A DNA stretch of 64,000 bases from Brevibacillus choshinensis (GTDB lineage: Bacteria; Bacillota; Bacilli; Brevibacillales; Brevibacillaceae). Each line of letters begins with the position of its first letter. Position 1 is the stretch's first letter. Below, in pieces: positions 19,158 to 27,730 of this stretch. Under the pieces are notes generated by a model, which was given only the letters and a program-made list of their open reading frames with translations, made no database searches and was not told the DNA's origin. The DNA lies in NCBI RefSeq assembly GCF_001420695.1, contig NZ_LJJB01000015.1, forward strand, positions 1 to 64,000, read 5' to 3'. The position numbers and the translations under genes are program-made.

Positions 19158-20177
19158 TTATTCGCGCTGCCCAAAATGATTGAATCCGGCTTTGGGCAAT
19201 GGCATCTGCCTGCCCTCTCTTTTGCATGTGACAGATGCTTCGGCAGCACTCGATTCCACGCGGCCTATGACCGAAAATGGAATACCTGCTGCTGCGAATT
19301 GCTCCCTCAACGTATCCACGTAGCCTGCGTCTACCGTTCCTACGAGCTGGTAGTCCTCACCACCGTAAAAGGCCCAATCCAACGGGTCTTTCCCTACTTG
19401 CTCGGCATAGGATGAGAGCTCCTCGCTGATCGGAATCAAGCTGGCGTCAACACAAAGCTCCACCCGACTCGCTTCGGCAATTTCCCATAATTCCGAGGCT
19501 AGACCGTCGCTGACGTCATTTAATGCTCCACATGCCTGTGAAGTCAGCAATAATCTCCCAGCTGTCACCTGTGCGGTAGGGCGCTGATGCGCCTGTATCA
19601 GTTGTTGAAACTGGTTTGGTATTCCTTCACCTGTATTCTTTTGCTGCAACAGCAGGTGTAATCCGGCGGCAGAGCTCCCCACGTACCCGGTCACAAACAC
19701 TGCCTGACCAACCTGGGCTTGGGAACGGCGTATCGCTCGTCCCTTTTCCACCTCACCCAGCACAGTTACGGAAAGATGCAGAGCGTCTGGAGCTGATACC
19801 GTATCTCCACCAATCAGCCGCACATCGTACGTTTCGCAAGCCTCATAGATGCCGTCGTAGATTTGACTGGTCTGTGTTGCCGACCAGTTGGGAGAAACCG
19901 CGATACTGACCAATGCATATCGGGCAAGCCCGCCCATGGCAGCGACATCACTTATATTACTGATGACCGCCTTGTATCCAATGTCGCTCGGGTGCATCGT
20001 TTCTTTTAAAAAATGAACGGTTTCGACCATCGCATCACAGCAAGCCACCACTTCCATGGCAGGCGTCGGAGTAAAGACAGCGGCATCATCCCCGATTCCG
20101 ACGGTCAAGCCGTCTCCTTCCTGTCCGTCCGAACGTCTCGTCCATTGCCGGATCAGGGAAAATTCATCGTGTGCCAC
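19158..20177 (-). CDS. thiL: Thiamine-monophosphate kinase ThiL
   Basis: A 339-residue enzyme that phosphorylates thiamine monophosphate to thiamine diphosphate. GIGDDAAVF near residue 27, the ISDVAAMGG metal-binding region, LIGGDTVSA and NDVSDGLASE are hallmarks. Start is GTG with AGGAGCG upstream. It heads the t6A cluster as in B. subtilis. I see no TPP riboswitch upstream. Confidence 0.97.
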   Translation of the reverse strand: MAHDEFSLIRQWTRRSDGQEGDGLTVGIGDDAAVFTPTPAMEVVACCDAMVETVHFLKETMHPSDIGYKAVISNISDVAAMGGLARYALVSIAVSPNWSATQTSQIYDGIYEACETYDVRLIGGDTVSAPDALHLSVTVLGEVEKGRAIRRSQAQVGQAVFVTGYVGSSAAGLHLLLQQKNTGEGIPNQFQQLIQAHQRPTAQVTAGRLLLTSQACGALNDVSDGLASELWEIAEASRVELCVDASLIPISEELSSYAEQVGKDPLDWAFYGGEDYQLVGTVDAGYVDTLREQFAAAGIPFSVIGRVESSAAEASVTCKREGRQMPLPKAGFNHFGQRE

Positions 20178-20262
20178 CTGGAACGCTCCTTTACGGCATA
20201 GTCAGTCCATTATAACGCTGCTGTCCAAAGGCGTGCAAGGAAGCCCCGCGCGTCCGAGTGCT

Positions 20263-20736
20263 TCATGAAGAGGCAGGTTCTTTCAGCTCGCGCAAGATCA
20301 GCTTTCCACTGCAGCGTCCGCAGCGGAAACGGGACGGATTCATTTTTCGCTTTCGCTTGTAGCTCATGCCACACGCCTGACAGACCAGTTCATAGCGATA
20401 AGGCAGTCTCGTACGCCCGTTACCTACCTGTTGGCAGTATCTGCTTCCTCCTACCTGTTTGAGGAGGACTTGAAAATCACGATCCGCGTGACGATAGCCC
20501 CGCTTGGCCAGGTGTAGATGGTAGTGGCACAGCTCATGCTTGATTATGGCCACGAGTTCTTCCATTCCATGCTCCTCCAAGTGCTTCGGATTCATCTCGA
20601 TATCATGGGAGCGCAGCAAATATCGTCCCCCTGTCGTACGCAGCCTGCTGTTAAAGCGAGCCTGATGACGAAAGGGCACGGCAAAAAATTGGGCGGATAT
20701 GTCCTCCACCAATTTCTGCAATTCCTGATCGGTCAT
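20263..20736 (-). CDS. SprT-like zinc metalloprotease-family protein
   Basis: A 157-residue SprT-domain protein. The zinc-protease motif HELCHYHLH is at about residues 66-74. A C-terminal zinc ribbon has CQAC and CGRC pairs (about 119-142). It is the counterpart of B. subtilis YdcK, which also lies near tex (ydcI) and the sigB operon. Function is not settled in Firmicutes. GGAGG precedes the ATG. Confidence 0.9.
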   Translation of the reverse strand: MTDQELQKLVEDISAQFFAVPFRHQARFNSRLRTTGGRYLLRSHDIEMNPKHLEEHGMEELVAIIKHELCHYHLHLAKRGYRHADRDFQVLLKQVGGSRYCQQVGNGRTRLPYRYELVCQACGMSYKRKRKMNPSRFRCGRCSGKLILRELKEPASS

Positions 20737-20782
20737 CTCTTCTCCTCCGTTCCTCTCTTTCTTTTCACGATAGCAGTTCCGG

Positions 20783-20812
20783 TTGAAAAGTGCCAGACAG
20801 ATAGGCTACACT
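20783..20812 (+). promoter_or_regulatory. Promoter of the small protein at 20846
   Basis: TTGAAA (20783-20788), an 18-nt spacer ending TAGGC, and TACACT (20807-20812). It shares TAGGCTACACTGG with the promoter at 11947. Confidence 0.5.
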
Positions 20813-20845
20813 GGTTGGTAGAAAAGTAGAATGGTGGAGGAGCTT

Positions 20846-21181
20846 ATGCGCTATTTGCTGTTGCAGGAAGGTACCGGACTACAATTCGTCGCGCTGCCGG
20901 AATCGCACATGTATCAACTGGTCGCTCTTTTGAAGCGGCTGCACAAAGAAATCGACAAACTAACTATCGCAGATCGACCAGATCTCCCTCATGTCGTCGC
21001 GGAATGCGCCAACCTGGAATTGCTGAGCAATGTTTATACGATCGTGGATGGCCTGGACTATGTCAGTCAACTGGAAGCCCGCTTCGCTTCTTTGCAGGAA
21101 AGCGAGTATCCGTTGATTTCACTTTTGACGGAAATACGTGCACTGCAAGCGCAGCTGGAGTATTTGCACGAAGAAGAGTAA
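20846..21181 (+). CDS. Small helical protein of unknown function
   Basis: A 111-residue soluble protein, acidic and mostly helical by composition, with hydrophobic heptads (LVALLKRLHKEIDKL, LISLLTEIRALQAQLEYL). No cysteine pair or catalytic motif; I do not recognise the family. GTGGAGGAG lies 3 nt before the chosen ATG; another ATG five codons earlier has no ribosome binding site. It is transcribed away from the SprT-like gene and toward cmpA, which starts 80 nt downstream. Confidence 0.65.
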   Translation: MRYLLLQEGTGLQFVALPESHMYQLVALLKRLHKEIDKLTIADRPDLPHVVAECANLELLSNVYTIVDGLDYVSQLEARFASLQESEYPLISLLTEIRALQAQLEYLHEEE

Positions 21182-21196
21182 GGGAAAGTAAAAAAT

Positions 21197-21259
21197 AGGT
21201 ACCTCCGGTTCGTCCACTGCATACACTTGCCAGTAGACGATGAACTCCAGGAGGTACCT
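21197..21259 (+). repeat. Inverted repeat covering the cmpA ribosome binding site
   Basis: A perfect 10-nt inverted repeat, AGGTACCTCC (21197-21206) and GGAGGTACCT (21250-21259), extended imperfectly inward. The right arm is the Shine-Dalgarno of cmpA. The loop contains CATACACT (21220-21227), similar to the -10 box of mother-cell sigma factors. Confidence 0.6.
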
Positions 21260-21261
21260 TC

Positions 21262-21384
21262 ATGCCACAATGGATGCGTAGGCAGTTGCAGCGTGCCTTC
21301 AGCGGAAAGGATGTTCGGCAGATTCGTTTGCTGAACAGTTGTTGGTTCTTATATTGGGAAAAGCATGGCGGTCGTCCCGAGTAA
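21262..21384 (+). CDS. cmpA: Cortex morphogenetic protein CmpA
   Basis: A 40-residue protein: it starts MPQWMRRQLQRAF, continues with VRQIRLLNSCWFLYW and ends HGGRPE. The pattern matches the 37-residue B. subtilis CmpA (MPNWLKKQMQKAF, QIKLLNQCWYFY), a mother-cell sporulation protein that with ClpXP checks SpoIVA coat-basement assembly. AGGAGGT lies 6 nt before the ATG. It sits between the SprT-like gene and tex, and its stop lies inside a terminator stem. Confidence 0.88.
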   Translation: MPQWMRRQLQRAFSGKDVRQIRLLNSCWFLYWEKHGGRPE

Positions 21385-21404
21385 CAGGACACCGCCTTTT
21401 TGTT
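21367..21404 (+). terminator. Terminator of cmpA
   Basis: GGCGGT...ACCGCC (21367-21372 with 21391-21396) with inner GTCC/GGAC pairing, followed by TTTTTGTTT. The left arm encodes the last residues of CmpA. Confidence 0.8.
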
Positions 21405-21409
21405 TACTC

Positions 21410-23572
21410 TTACCCCTCTGATGGTGCGATCAGGGTCAGTCCGACGCGCTGACGTTTTTCATCGATTTCCACGACCCAAACGTCCACGATATCCCCCACC
21501 GTCACCACTTCAAGCGGATGCTTTACAAAGCCTTTTTTCAAGCGCGAAATGTGCACCAGGCCATCATTTTTCAGGCCGATGTCCACGAATGCTCCGAAGT
21601 CAACGACGTTTCGAACCGTTCCTTGAAGCTTCATGCCCACTCCGAGATCTGATAGCTGGAGAACATCGCTGCGCAGCAGTGGCTTAGGCAGTTCGTCGCG
21701 CGGATCACGTCCTGGACGCAACAGACTTTCCACGATATCTGCTAACGTCGGCTCACCAATCCCTAGATCCCGTGCTATCTCTGATACGTTTAGTGACTGC
21801 AGTCGTTCCTTGCAACGGTCACTCCCGATCTCCTCTGATGCAACCCCGATTATCTGCAGAAGCTTGTGGGTCGCATCGTAGGACTCAGGGTGAATAGGGG
21901 TCTTGTCTAATGGATTACTTCCCTCCATCACGCGCAAAAAGCCGATGCATTGCTCGTACGTTTTAGCGCCAAGACGTGGCACATCCTTCAACTGAGCGCG
22001 CGAGGCAAACATGCCGACCTCGTCCCGTTTTTTCACAATATTGCCCGCCACTTGTTTGCTGATGCCAGATACATATTGCAAAAGGGAGGACGAAGCCGTA
22101 TTGACGTCTACTCCTACGTGGTTTACTGCGGATTCAACGACAAATTGCAGACTGTCTGCCAGGCGGGATTGAGATACGTCATGCTGATACTGCCCGACCC
22201 CAACCGATTTCGGATCGATCTTGACCAATTCAGCCAGCGGGTCTTGTAGCCGACGCGCAATCGATGCGGCGCTCCGCTCAGCTACGTCTAGCTCAGGAAA
22301 CTCTTCCTTTGCCAGTGCAGAAGCCGAGTAAACGGAAGCCCCTGCCTCGTTGACGATGATGTACATCACGTCTTTCCCAAGTTCCTTGAGCACATTGGCG
22401 ATGAACTGCTCGGTTTCCCGCGATGCGGTTCCGTTGCCGATCGCTACGACCGTGACCTGATACGTCGTAATCAGTTGTTTGACCTTTGCCGCAGCCTCTG
22501 CTACCTTATTGACCGGCGGTGTAGGATACACGACGGCTACCTCAAGCAGCTTGCCCGTTTCGTCGACGACGGCCAGCTTGCAGCCTGTCCGAAACGCCGG
22601 GTCAACTCCCAGCACAACTTTGCCTTTGACAGGCGGCTGGAGCAACAGATTGCGCAGGTTTTCCGCAAATATGTGGATGGCACGCTCTTCTGCTGTCTCG
22701 GTCAACTCGGAGCGCACTTCACGCTCGATAGAAGGTGCGATCAACCGTTTGTAGGCGTCTTCAACCGTCAGTTCTAGCAACGATCGTACGACTGTCTCGC
22801 GCGGGATTACACGCCTTTGTATCCATGGCAGGATCTCCGCTACAGGAGCCTCCACCGTCACTTTCAAAATTCCTTCGCTCTCTCCGCGATTCATCGCCAG
22901 CACACGGTGCGGCACGACCTTTTTCAATGGTTCACTGTACGCATAGTACATTTGATAGACATTTTTCTCATCGGCTTCATCCGCTTTTTGCTCCGACAGC
23001 AACAGCCCTTTTTGCAAGGTGCGCTGGCGGGTCCATTGACGAATGTCCGGATCATCTGAGATATGCTCAGCTACGATGTCCATCGCCCCTTGCAAAGCAG
23101 CCTCGATGGTTTCCACACCTTTTTCCGGGTTGATATACTGAGCGGCCTCTGCATTCGGATCGCCTGTTTTTGGCAGGCTCAACAAGTAGTTAGCCAATGG
23201 CTCCAGGCCTTTTTCCTTGGCCATCGTCGCCCGCGTGCGCCGTTTCTGACGGTACGGTCGATACAGGTCTTCTACTTCCTGCAGCTTTGCTGACTGTTCG
23301 ATGGCCGCTTTCAGCTCATCCGTCAGCTTGCCTTGTTCCTCGATCAGTCGAATGACTTCTTCTTTTCGTACAGACAAATTGCGCAAATAACGAACGCGTT
23401 CTTCAATGGCTCGAATTTGTGTTTCGTCCAATTGCCCGGTCATCTCTTTGCGGTAACGGGCAATAAACGGGACTGTGTTTCCTTCATCCAATAGGGCAAT
23501 GGTGCGCTCTGCCTGATGAGGTTTGACGCCAGTATCCTGGGCGATTGTCTGGATCATCAATGTAAGTTCCAT
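21410..23572 (-). CDS. tex: Tex family RNA-binding transcription accessory protein
   Basis: A 720-residue cytoplasmic protein. Domains in order: N-terminal helical Tex region (about 1-195, with VPFIARYRKEMTG and YRPYRQKRRTRATMA), YqgF/RuvX-like RNase-H fold (about 325-450, VLGVDPAFRTGCKLAVVD), helix-hairpin-helix region (about 490-560, NTASSSLLQYVSGI) and a C-terminal S1 domain (about 645-715, GTVRNVVDFGAFVDIGL). ATG follows AGGAGG. It is the counterpart of B. subtilis YdcI in the same neighbourhood. No terminator is evident at its 3' end, which faces cmpA. Confidence 0.97.
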   Translation of the reverse strand: MELTLMIQTIAQDTGVKPHQAERTIALLDEGNTVPFIARYRKEMTGQLDETQIRAIEERVRYLRNLSVRKEEVIRLIEEQGKLTDELKAAIEQSAKLQEVEDLYRPYRQKRRTRATMAKEKGLEPLANYLLSLPKTGDPNAEAAQYINPEKGVETIEAALQGAMDIVAEHISDDPDIRQWTRQRTLQKGLLLSEQKADEADEKNVYQMYYAYSEPLKKVVPHRVLAMNRGESEGILKVTVEAPVAEILPWIQRRVIPRETVVRSLLELTVEDAYKRLIAPSIEREVRSELTETAEERAIHIFAENLRNLLLQPPVKGKVVLGVDPAFRTGCKLAVVDETGKLLEVAVVYPTPPVNKVAEAAAKVKQLITTYQVTVVAIGNGTASRETEQFIANVLKELGKDVMYIIVNEAGASVYSASALAKEEFPELDVAERSAASIARRLQDPLAELVKIDPKSVGVGQYQHDVSQSRLADSLQFVVESAVNHVGVDVNTASSSLLQYVSGISKQVAGNIVKKRDEVGMFASRAQLKDVPRLGAKTYEQCIGFLRVMEGSNPLDKTPIHPESYDATHKLLQIIGVASEEIGSDRCKERLQSLNVSEIARDLGIGEPTLADIVESLLRPGRDPRDELPKPLLRSDVLQLSDLGVGMKLQGTVRNVVDFGAFVDIGLKNDGLVHISRLKKGFVKHPLEVVTVGDIVDVWVVEIDEKRQRVGLTLIAPSEG

Positions 23573-23663
23573 ACATGTCCTCCTGCGCTCGTTCTTCGCC
23601 GTTTATTGTACCATATTTGCTGTTAAGGTCTGGAAAACCAGATGAGAAAAGTTGATCTCTACG

Positions 23664-23693
23664 AAAAAAAGAGGTGCCCGCAGACACCTCCTA
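23664..23693 (-). terminator. Terminator of the sigB operon
   Basis: On the minus strand GAGGTGT-CTGCG-GGCACCTC followed by seven T, 10 nt after the sigB stop. It closes the operon before tex. Confidence 0.9.
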
Positions 23694-23702
23694 GCTTATT
23701 TT

Positions 23703-24491
23703 TCACATGACAGTTTCATGCTGATCTACCTTTAGGGCCTCTCGCAGTTTCCCCAATGCCCTGCGCTGCAACCGCGATATGTGCATCTGGGACATGCCCA
23801 TCACATCACCGGCCTGTTTTTGGCTCAAGTTTTGATAGTAAGTTAATTGTATGATTTCTTTTTCCCGCTTGTCCAAAACGTTCAAGGCTCGATCCAGCAT
23901 TAAGTTCTGCTCTACCTGACCATAGCCTGATTCCTGGGATCCGATCAGGTCCAACAGCGTAATGGTATTGCCGTCACTGTCTGCTTCCAGCTCGCTGTCC
24001 ATGGAGAGGGAATGATAGCTTCTCCCCATCTCCAGCGTCTCTAGCACTGCCTCTTCTGATACGCACAGATAACGCGCGATATCCGCAATTTGAGGAGAAC
24101 GCTGCAGTTGTATCGTGAGTTCATCGACGACTCGCTTGATTTTCGGGCTTAGCTCTTTTACCCTGCGCGGGACATGAACACTCCAAGTCTTGTCCCGTAT
24201 GTACCGTTTGATTTCACCTACGATCGTAGGGATGGCGAAGCTCTCGAACGTCCGATCAAACGACGGATCAAATCGACGTAACGACGCCAAGAGACCGATC
24301 ATCCCTACCTGAACCAAATCTTCATGCATAATCTGGCCGCGGACAAACTTCTTTGACAACGTCTCTACCAGAGGCGTATACGCTCTCACCAACAGTTCCT
24401 GCAGATCCGGATCACCCGTTTCCCCGTATTGGTGAATGAACATCCTCAATTCTTCGGGATTATACTTCTTTTTCCGAGATTGTCCGGTCAT
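23703..24491 (-). CDS. sigB: General stress sigma factor SigB
   Basis: A 262-residue sigma-70 factor of the SigB/F/G group. Region 2 has LVQVGMIGLLASLRRFDPS and FATFESFAIP-like text (RTFESFAIPTIVGEIKRY), region 3 VPRRVKELSPKIKR, and region 4 LSQKQAGDVMGMSQMHISRLQRRALGKLR at the C-terminus. The ATG lies 32 nt inside the end of rsbW with GGGGTGG upstream, the same overlap style as B. subtilis. Its partner genes and a following terminator support SigB rather than SigF or SigG. No rsbX follows. Confidence 0.95.
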   Translation of the reverse strand: MTGQSRKKKYNPEELRMFIHQYGETGDPDLQELLVRAYTPLVETLSKKFVRGQIMHEDLVQVGMIGLLASLRRFDPSFDRTFESFAIPTIVGEIKRYIRDKTWSVHVPRRVKELSPKIKRVVDELTIQLQRSPQIADIARYLCVSEEAVLETLEMGRSYHSLSMDSELEADSDGNTITLLDLIGSQESGYGQVEQNLMLDRALNVLDKREKEIIQLTYYQNLSQKQAGDVMGMSQMHISRLQRRALGKLREALKVDQHETVM

Positions 24492-24954
24492 AGCCAGCCA
24501 CCCCATCCCGCCGAACATACTTGGTCATGGAGACCGAAACGCCGTTGTCTGAGCGAATTTCCACTTCATCCATGAGAGTATGGATCAAATAAAGACCCAA
24601 TCCCCCTTCTTCCACCTCTTCTATGTCTCTCCCTGCGTAAATGGGAGTGAGTTGATCCGCAACAGGGGCGCTGTTCAACCCTTTTCCTTCGTCGGTTACC
24701 ACGATCTGCAAGCGATTTGAATACACCACGCAATCCAACTGAATGGCGCCTTTTTTATCGTCATCCCGGTAAGCGTGCTTCACTGCATTACTGCATGCCT
24801 CTCCCACCGCCAGCTTGATATCCTCAATTTCTTCGTAGGAAAATCCCATGCGGTTGGCCACTCCAGAAACGGTCAGGCGCGCAACCCCCAGATAATCTGG
24901 CAGGCTGGGCAGCTTCAACTGAATCACGTCTCCCTCAGGTCTATTTTCAATCAT
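24460..24954 (-). CDS. rsbW: Anti-sigma-B factor, serine kinase RsbW
   Basis: A 164-residue GHKL kinase that binds SigB and phosphorylates RsbV. The N-box region reads LAVGEACSNAVKHAY (about 47-61), then DEGKGL and the G2-type GGLGLYLIHTLMDEV. Its ATG overlaps the rsbV stop in TAATG. Confidence 0.96.
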   Translation of the reverse strand: MIENRPEGDVIQLKLPSLPDYLGVARLTVSGVANRMGFSYEEIEDIKLAVGEACSNAVKHAYRDDDKKGAIQLDCVVYSNRLQIVVTDEGKGLNSAPVADQLTPIYAGRDIEEVEEGGLGLYLIHTLMDEVEIRSDNGVSVSMTKYVRRDGVAGYDRTISEKEV

Positions 24955-25280
24955 TACTCGCTCTCTCCTTTGCGGACGGCAATTAGATCGTACAAGCCAG
25001 TAATGCGAAACAGCCTTTCCACTCGTGGAGACAGATTTTGAACGACAAAGGCGCAGTCTGTCTGTTTGCATGCTTTCATGACGGCAATAAAGATTCCGAT
25101 TCCTGTACTGTCCATATACTCTACTTGTGCCAAATCAACGGCAATCACGGCCGCATTTGGTGTCTGCACCAATGTCATAATCGCTTCTTTTACTTTCGGC
25201 CCAGTAAACGCATCGATATCCCCACAAAGGTTTACTTGATGCTCCGTCTCATTGCTGGTGATCTTGATAGTCAGGTCCAT
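24954..25280 (-). CDS. rsbV: Anti-anti-sigma factor RsbV
   Basis: A 108-residue STAS-domain protein that, when unphosphorylated, sequesters RsbW and frees SigB. The phospho-acceptor loop is VEYMDSTGIGIFI (Ser near residue 56). ATG is chosen with GGAGG 9 nt upstream; an ATG two codons earlier is too close to it. It starts 23 nt after the rsbU stop. Confidence 0.95.
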   Translation of the reverse strand: MDLTIKITSNETEHQVNLCGDIDAFTGPKVKEAIMTLVQTPNAAVIAVDLAQVEYMDSTGIGIFIAVMKACKQTDCAFVVQNLSPRVERLFRITGLYDLIAVRKGESE

Positions 25281-25303
25281 CCGCATCTCCCTCCAGGTGT
25301 CGC

Positions 25304-26305
25304 TCATGTTCTTCGCAGTACAATCATGGTGTAATCATCTGGCAGTTCAAACTGGGAGAGCAACAAGAGCTTACTGTAAAGGCCATCTGCCATCGCTTGG
25401 GCGGATGCGCCTACTTCAGCCTTCAGGTATGATACCAACTCTTCCCTTTGTAAGTAATATCGGTCAATTTTACGTTCTGTTACACCATCAGTCAGAAGAA
25501 TCAGAACATCACCCACGTCCAGGTGTACTTCCCGCTCTTGGTAGTGGCTATCCGAGCAAAGTCCTAGCGCCGCACCTTGCCCCTCCATATCGTAAAAACG
25601 GCCGTCCCGTGCACGATACACGAATCCCGGCTCATGTCCGGCTACTGCATACCGAAAACAATGCCTCCGCGTATCGTAGCAGCCAAATAACATCGTGACA
25701 AACATGCTGGGATCGATATTTCGTTCCACGACCCGATTGAGATGACCCAGCATTTCATCAGGTCCACCTATCATTTCTCCTAAGCTTTCCATCGCGTATT
25801 TCAACATCGACATACACATGGCGGCCGAGATCCCTTTGCCCGTGATGTCGGCAATCGTCAAACACATCCGCCCGTCGTCGCGCGCAATGATATTGTAATA
25901 ATCACCCGATATCTGTTTGGCTGCGACGCTCACTAACCCGATGTCCACATCCGGATACACAGGGAGCTCTTGCGGCAGCAAGGATCTCTGCATCGCAGAA
26001 GCTACCGCGATCTCAGATTGCAGCTGCTTATGCTTGCTCCTCAGGCTGGTCACAGACCGATGCTCATTTCCGTATTCGATCATCACTTCCGTCAAAATGG
26101 AAAAGGAGGCACGCACGAATTCGGGCACTTCCCCCAGTTGCTTCAATGCACGCTCATGCAGATCAATCATTTCTTCCGGTGAAATATCTCGTAAAAGCAA
26201 CCATTTCCCCAGCTGCTGAGCGTCATAGAGCTGGTCTTCACCTTGACCTGTCAAGTATTCCCGGAGAATTTGCACGTACTCTTTCTCTATACCCCGGGTC
26301 GGCAT
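25304..26305 (-). CDS. rsbU: Serine phosphatase RsbU
   Basis: A 333-residue PP2C-type phosphatase that dephosphorylates RsbV. N-terminal four-helix RsbT-binding domain (about 1-85) is similar to B. subtilis RsbU. A linker helix follows, with SAMQRSLLPQELP, then the PPM/SpoIIE-type catalytic domain with ISGDYYN (metal Asp), IADITGKGISAAM and LLTDGVTE. The N-terminal domain implies activation by RsbT rather than by a PAS-type sensor. ATG follows GGTGGAG. Confidence 0.95.
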   Translation of the reverse strand: MPTRGIEKEYVQILREYLTGQGEDQLYDAQQLGKWLLLRDISPEEMIDLHERALKQLGEVPEFVRASFSILTEVMIEYGNEHRSVTSLRSKHKQLQSEIAVASAMQRSLLPQELPVYPDVDIGLVSVAAKQISGDYYNIIARDDGRMCLTIADITGKGISAAMCMSMLKYAMESLGEMIGGPDEMLGHLNRVVERNIDPSMFVTMLFGCYDTRRHCFRYAVAGHEPGFVYRARDGRFYDMEGQGAALGLCSDSHYQEREVHLDVGDVLILLTDGVTERKIDRYYLQREELVSYLKAEVGASAQAMADGLYSKLLLLSQFELPDDYTMIVLRRT

Positions 26306-26325
26306 CTCGCTCCACCTTCCTTTGT

Positions 26326-26733
26326 TCAATCACGCCATTTCACGATGATGACACGCGTCCCTTCGCCTGAAGCGCTCTGAATATCGAATTCATCCATCAT
26401 GCGCCTGACACCAGGCAACCCCGCCCCTAACGCACCTGAAGTAGTATAGCCGTCTTCTAACGCCTTGCGAATGTCGGGTATTCCGGGTCCAGCGTCAACC
26501 GCCGTAATTTGCAAGCCGATTGCCCCTTCGCGCTCAATCGGCGATATCGTAATGGTTCCTTTACCTGCGTACAAGTAAATATTTCGAGCCAGCTCCGAAA
26601 TGGAGGTGGCCATTCGGGACTGCATTATGGTGCCAAACCCTAGTAGTCGCGACATAATTCGACCTACTTGCCTCGCAGAAACGATGTCCGACTCTGTCTC
26701 TATTTTGATTGTCTCAGGGTACAGCTCTGCCAC
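26326..26733 (-). CDS. rsbT: Switch kinase RsbT
   Basis: A 135-residue GHKL serine kinase. It is very close to B. subtilis RsbT in text such as SELARNIYLYAGKG, DAGPGIPDI and GALGAGLPGVRRMMDEF. In known systems RsbT phosphorylates RsbS/RsbR in the stressosome and then activates RsbU. Here it is the first gene, and no rsbR or rsbS precedes it: the next gene upstream is the ndoA-type toxin. Start is uncertain between this GTG and a TTG two codons earlier; AAGGGG lies upstream. I saw no GTTTAA/GGGTAT SigB-type promoter in front. Confidence 0.93.
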   Translation of the reverse strand: MAELYPETIKIETESDIVSARQVGRIMSRLLGFGTIMQSRMATSISELARNIYLYAGKGTITISPIEREGAIGLQITAVDAGPGIPDIRKALEDGYTTSGALGAGLPGVRRMMDEFDIQSASGEGTRVIIVKWRD

Positions 26734-26896
26734 AATCAATTAACCCCTTCCGCCCTCACTTGCAGGTAGAAATGAAATGAATGCGAAGCGAAGTCTGTTC
26801 TTCACTCTCAGAATAAACAGCAAAACGTGTCACATTTTGTCTACTATTAACTACCAACACATTCGCTACACGTACATCAAATCCCTGCCCCCAAAG

Positions 26897-26930
26897 CAAA
26901 AAAACCACTTGCTTCACTCAAGTGGCTTTT
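26897..26930 (-). terminator. Terminator of the mazEF-type operon
   Basis: On the minus strand GCCACTTG-AGTGAAG-CAAGTGGT followed by TTTTTTT, 27 nt after the toxin stop. It separates the toxin-antitoxin pair from rsbT. Confidence 0.9.
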
Positions 26931-26956
26931 CCTCTCCAAAGGTCTGATCCTTGTTT

Positions 26957-27307
26957 TTAAAAATCAATGAGTCCCAGGCTGATCTGTAGGGATTCGTTGA
27001 CACGATCCATCATCTCATCATCGAGATGTGTAATCTTATCGGTCAGCCGTTGTTTGTCAATGGTCCGAATTTGTTCCAACAGAATGACGGAGTCACGATC
27101 AAATCCATATGTTTTTGCGTCAATCTCAACGTGCGTAGGCAACTTGGCCTTTTGAATCTGTGCCGTGATGGCTGCGACGATGACCGTCGGACTAAATCGA
27201 TTTCCAATGTCGTTTTGAATGACTAAAACAGGCCGCACGCCTCCTTGCTCAGAGCCAACGACCGGTGACAGGTCCGCGAAAAATACATCGCCACGTTTGA
27301 CAATCAC
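26957..27307 (-). CDS. ndoA: Endoribonuclease toxin EndoA (MazF family)
   Basis: A 116-residue MazF/PemK toxin that cleaves mRNA (UACAU in B. subtilis EndoA). [21 protein letters not shown] at the N-terminus and [11 protein letters not shown], with [10 protein letters not shown] near residue 80, match EndoA very closely. Start is GTG, 3 nt after the antitoxin stop. It lies directly before the sigB operon, as in B. subtilis, but is separated from rsbT by a terminator. Confidence 0.97.
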   Translation of the reverse strand: MIVKRGDVFFADLSPVVGSEQGGVRPVLVIQNDIGNRFSPTVIVAAITAQIQKAKLPTHVEIDAKTYGFDRDSVILLEQIRTIDKQRLTDKITHLDDEMMDRVNESLQISLGLIDF

Positions 27308-27310
27308 TGG

Positions 27311-27589
27311 TCACACCCCGCTAACTAAGCGGACAAGAGTATGGTCAGCCTCTTCTTCAGCGCCAAAAGCCTCCGATGCCATTTTCAGATTGATTTTCGC
27401 CATCTCCATATACCCTTTTTGCATCGTTTCGCGGATTGTGCGCTTTTTGCGCTCCTTTAGATACAGATGCATCGCCTGACGAATGAACTCGCTGCGATTG
27501 GATTTTTCCTTCTGAATCACGCCATCAACCTCTTGAAGCAAGTGTTGTGGCAAACTGATCATGATGCGTTTCGTGTTTGACTTCGACAA
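27311..27589 (-). CDS. ndoAI: Antitoxin EndoAI (MazE family, ribbon-helix-helix)
   Basis: A 92-residue antitoxin. The N-terminal ribbon-helix-helix TKRIMISLPQHLLQEVDG and the C-terminal toxin-binding tail ending RLVSGV match B. subtilis NdoAI (RGYMEMAKINL appears as KGYMEMAKINL). Start is inferred as TTG with GGAGGTGG 7 nt upstream; an ATG 12 codons earlier lacks a site. Confidence 0.93.
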   Translation of the reverse strand: MSKSNTKRIMISLPQHLLQEVDGVIQKEKSNRSEFIRQAMHLYLKERKKRTIRETMQKGYMEMAKINLKMASEAFGAEEEADHTLVRLVSGV

Positions 27590-27730
27590 GACAAATCCAC
27601 CTCCAACCATGACCGTAACTTTCATCCGCTAAGCATGTTCTCCTGCATATGTGTCAGTATGAACAATACCATTATGTCGAAACCATTGCAAAAATATACC
27701 TATCCGTACGCTTTGCAGGCTAGAAAACTT

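Noticed and set aside
20178-20262. A TPP riboswitch near thiL
   Set aside because: The 85 nt upstream of thiL are too short and lack the conserved thi-box strings.
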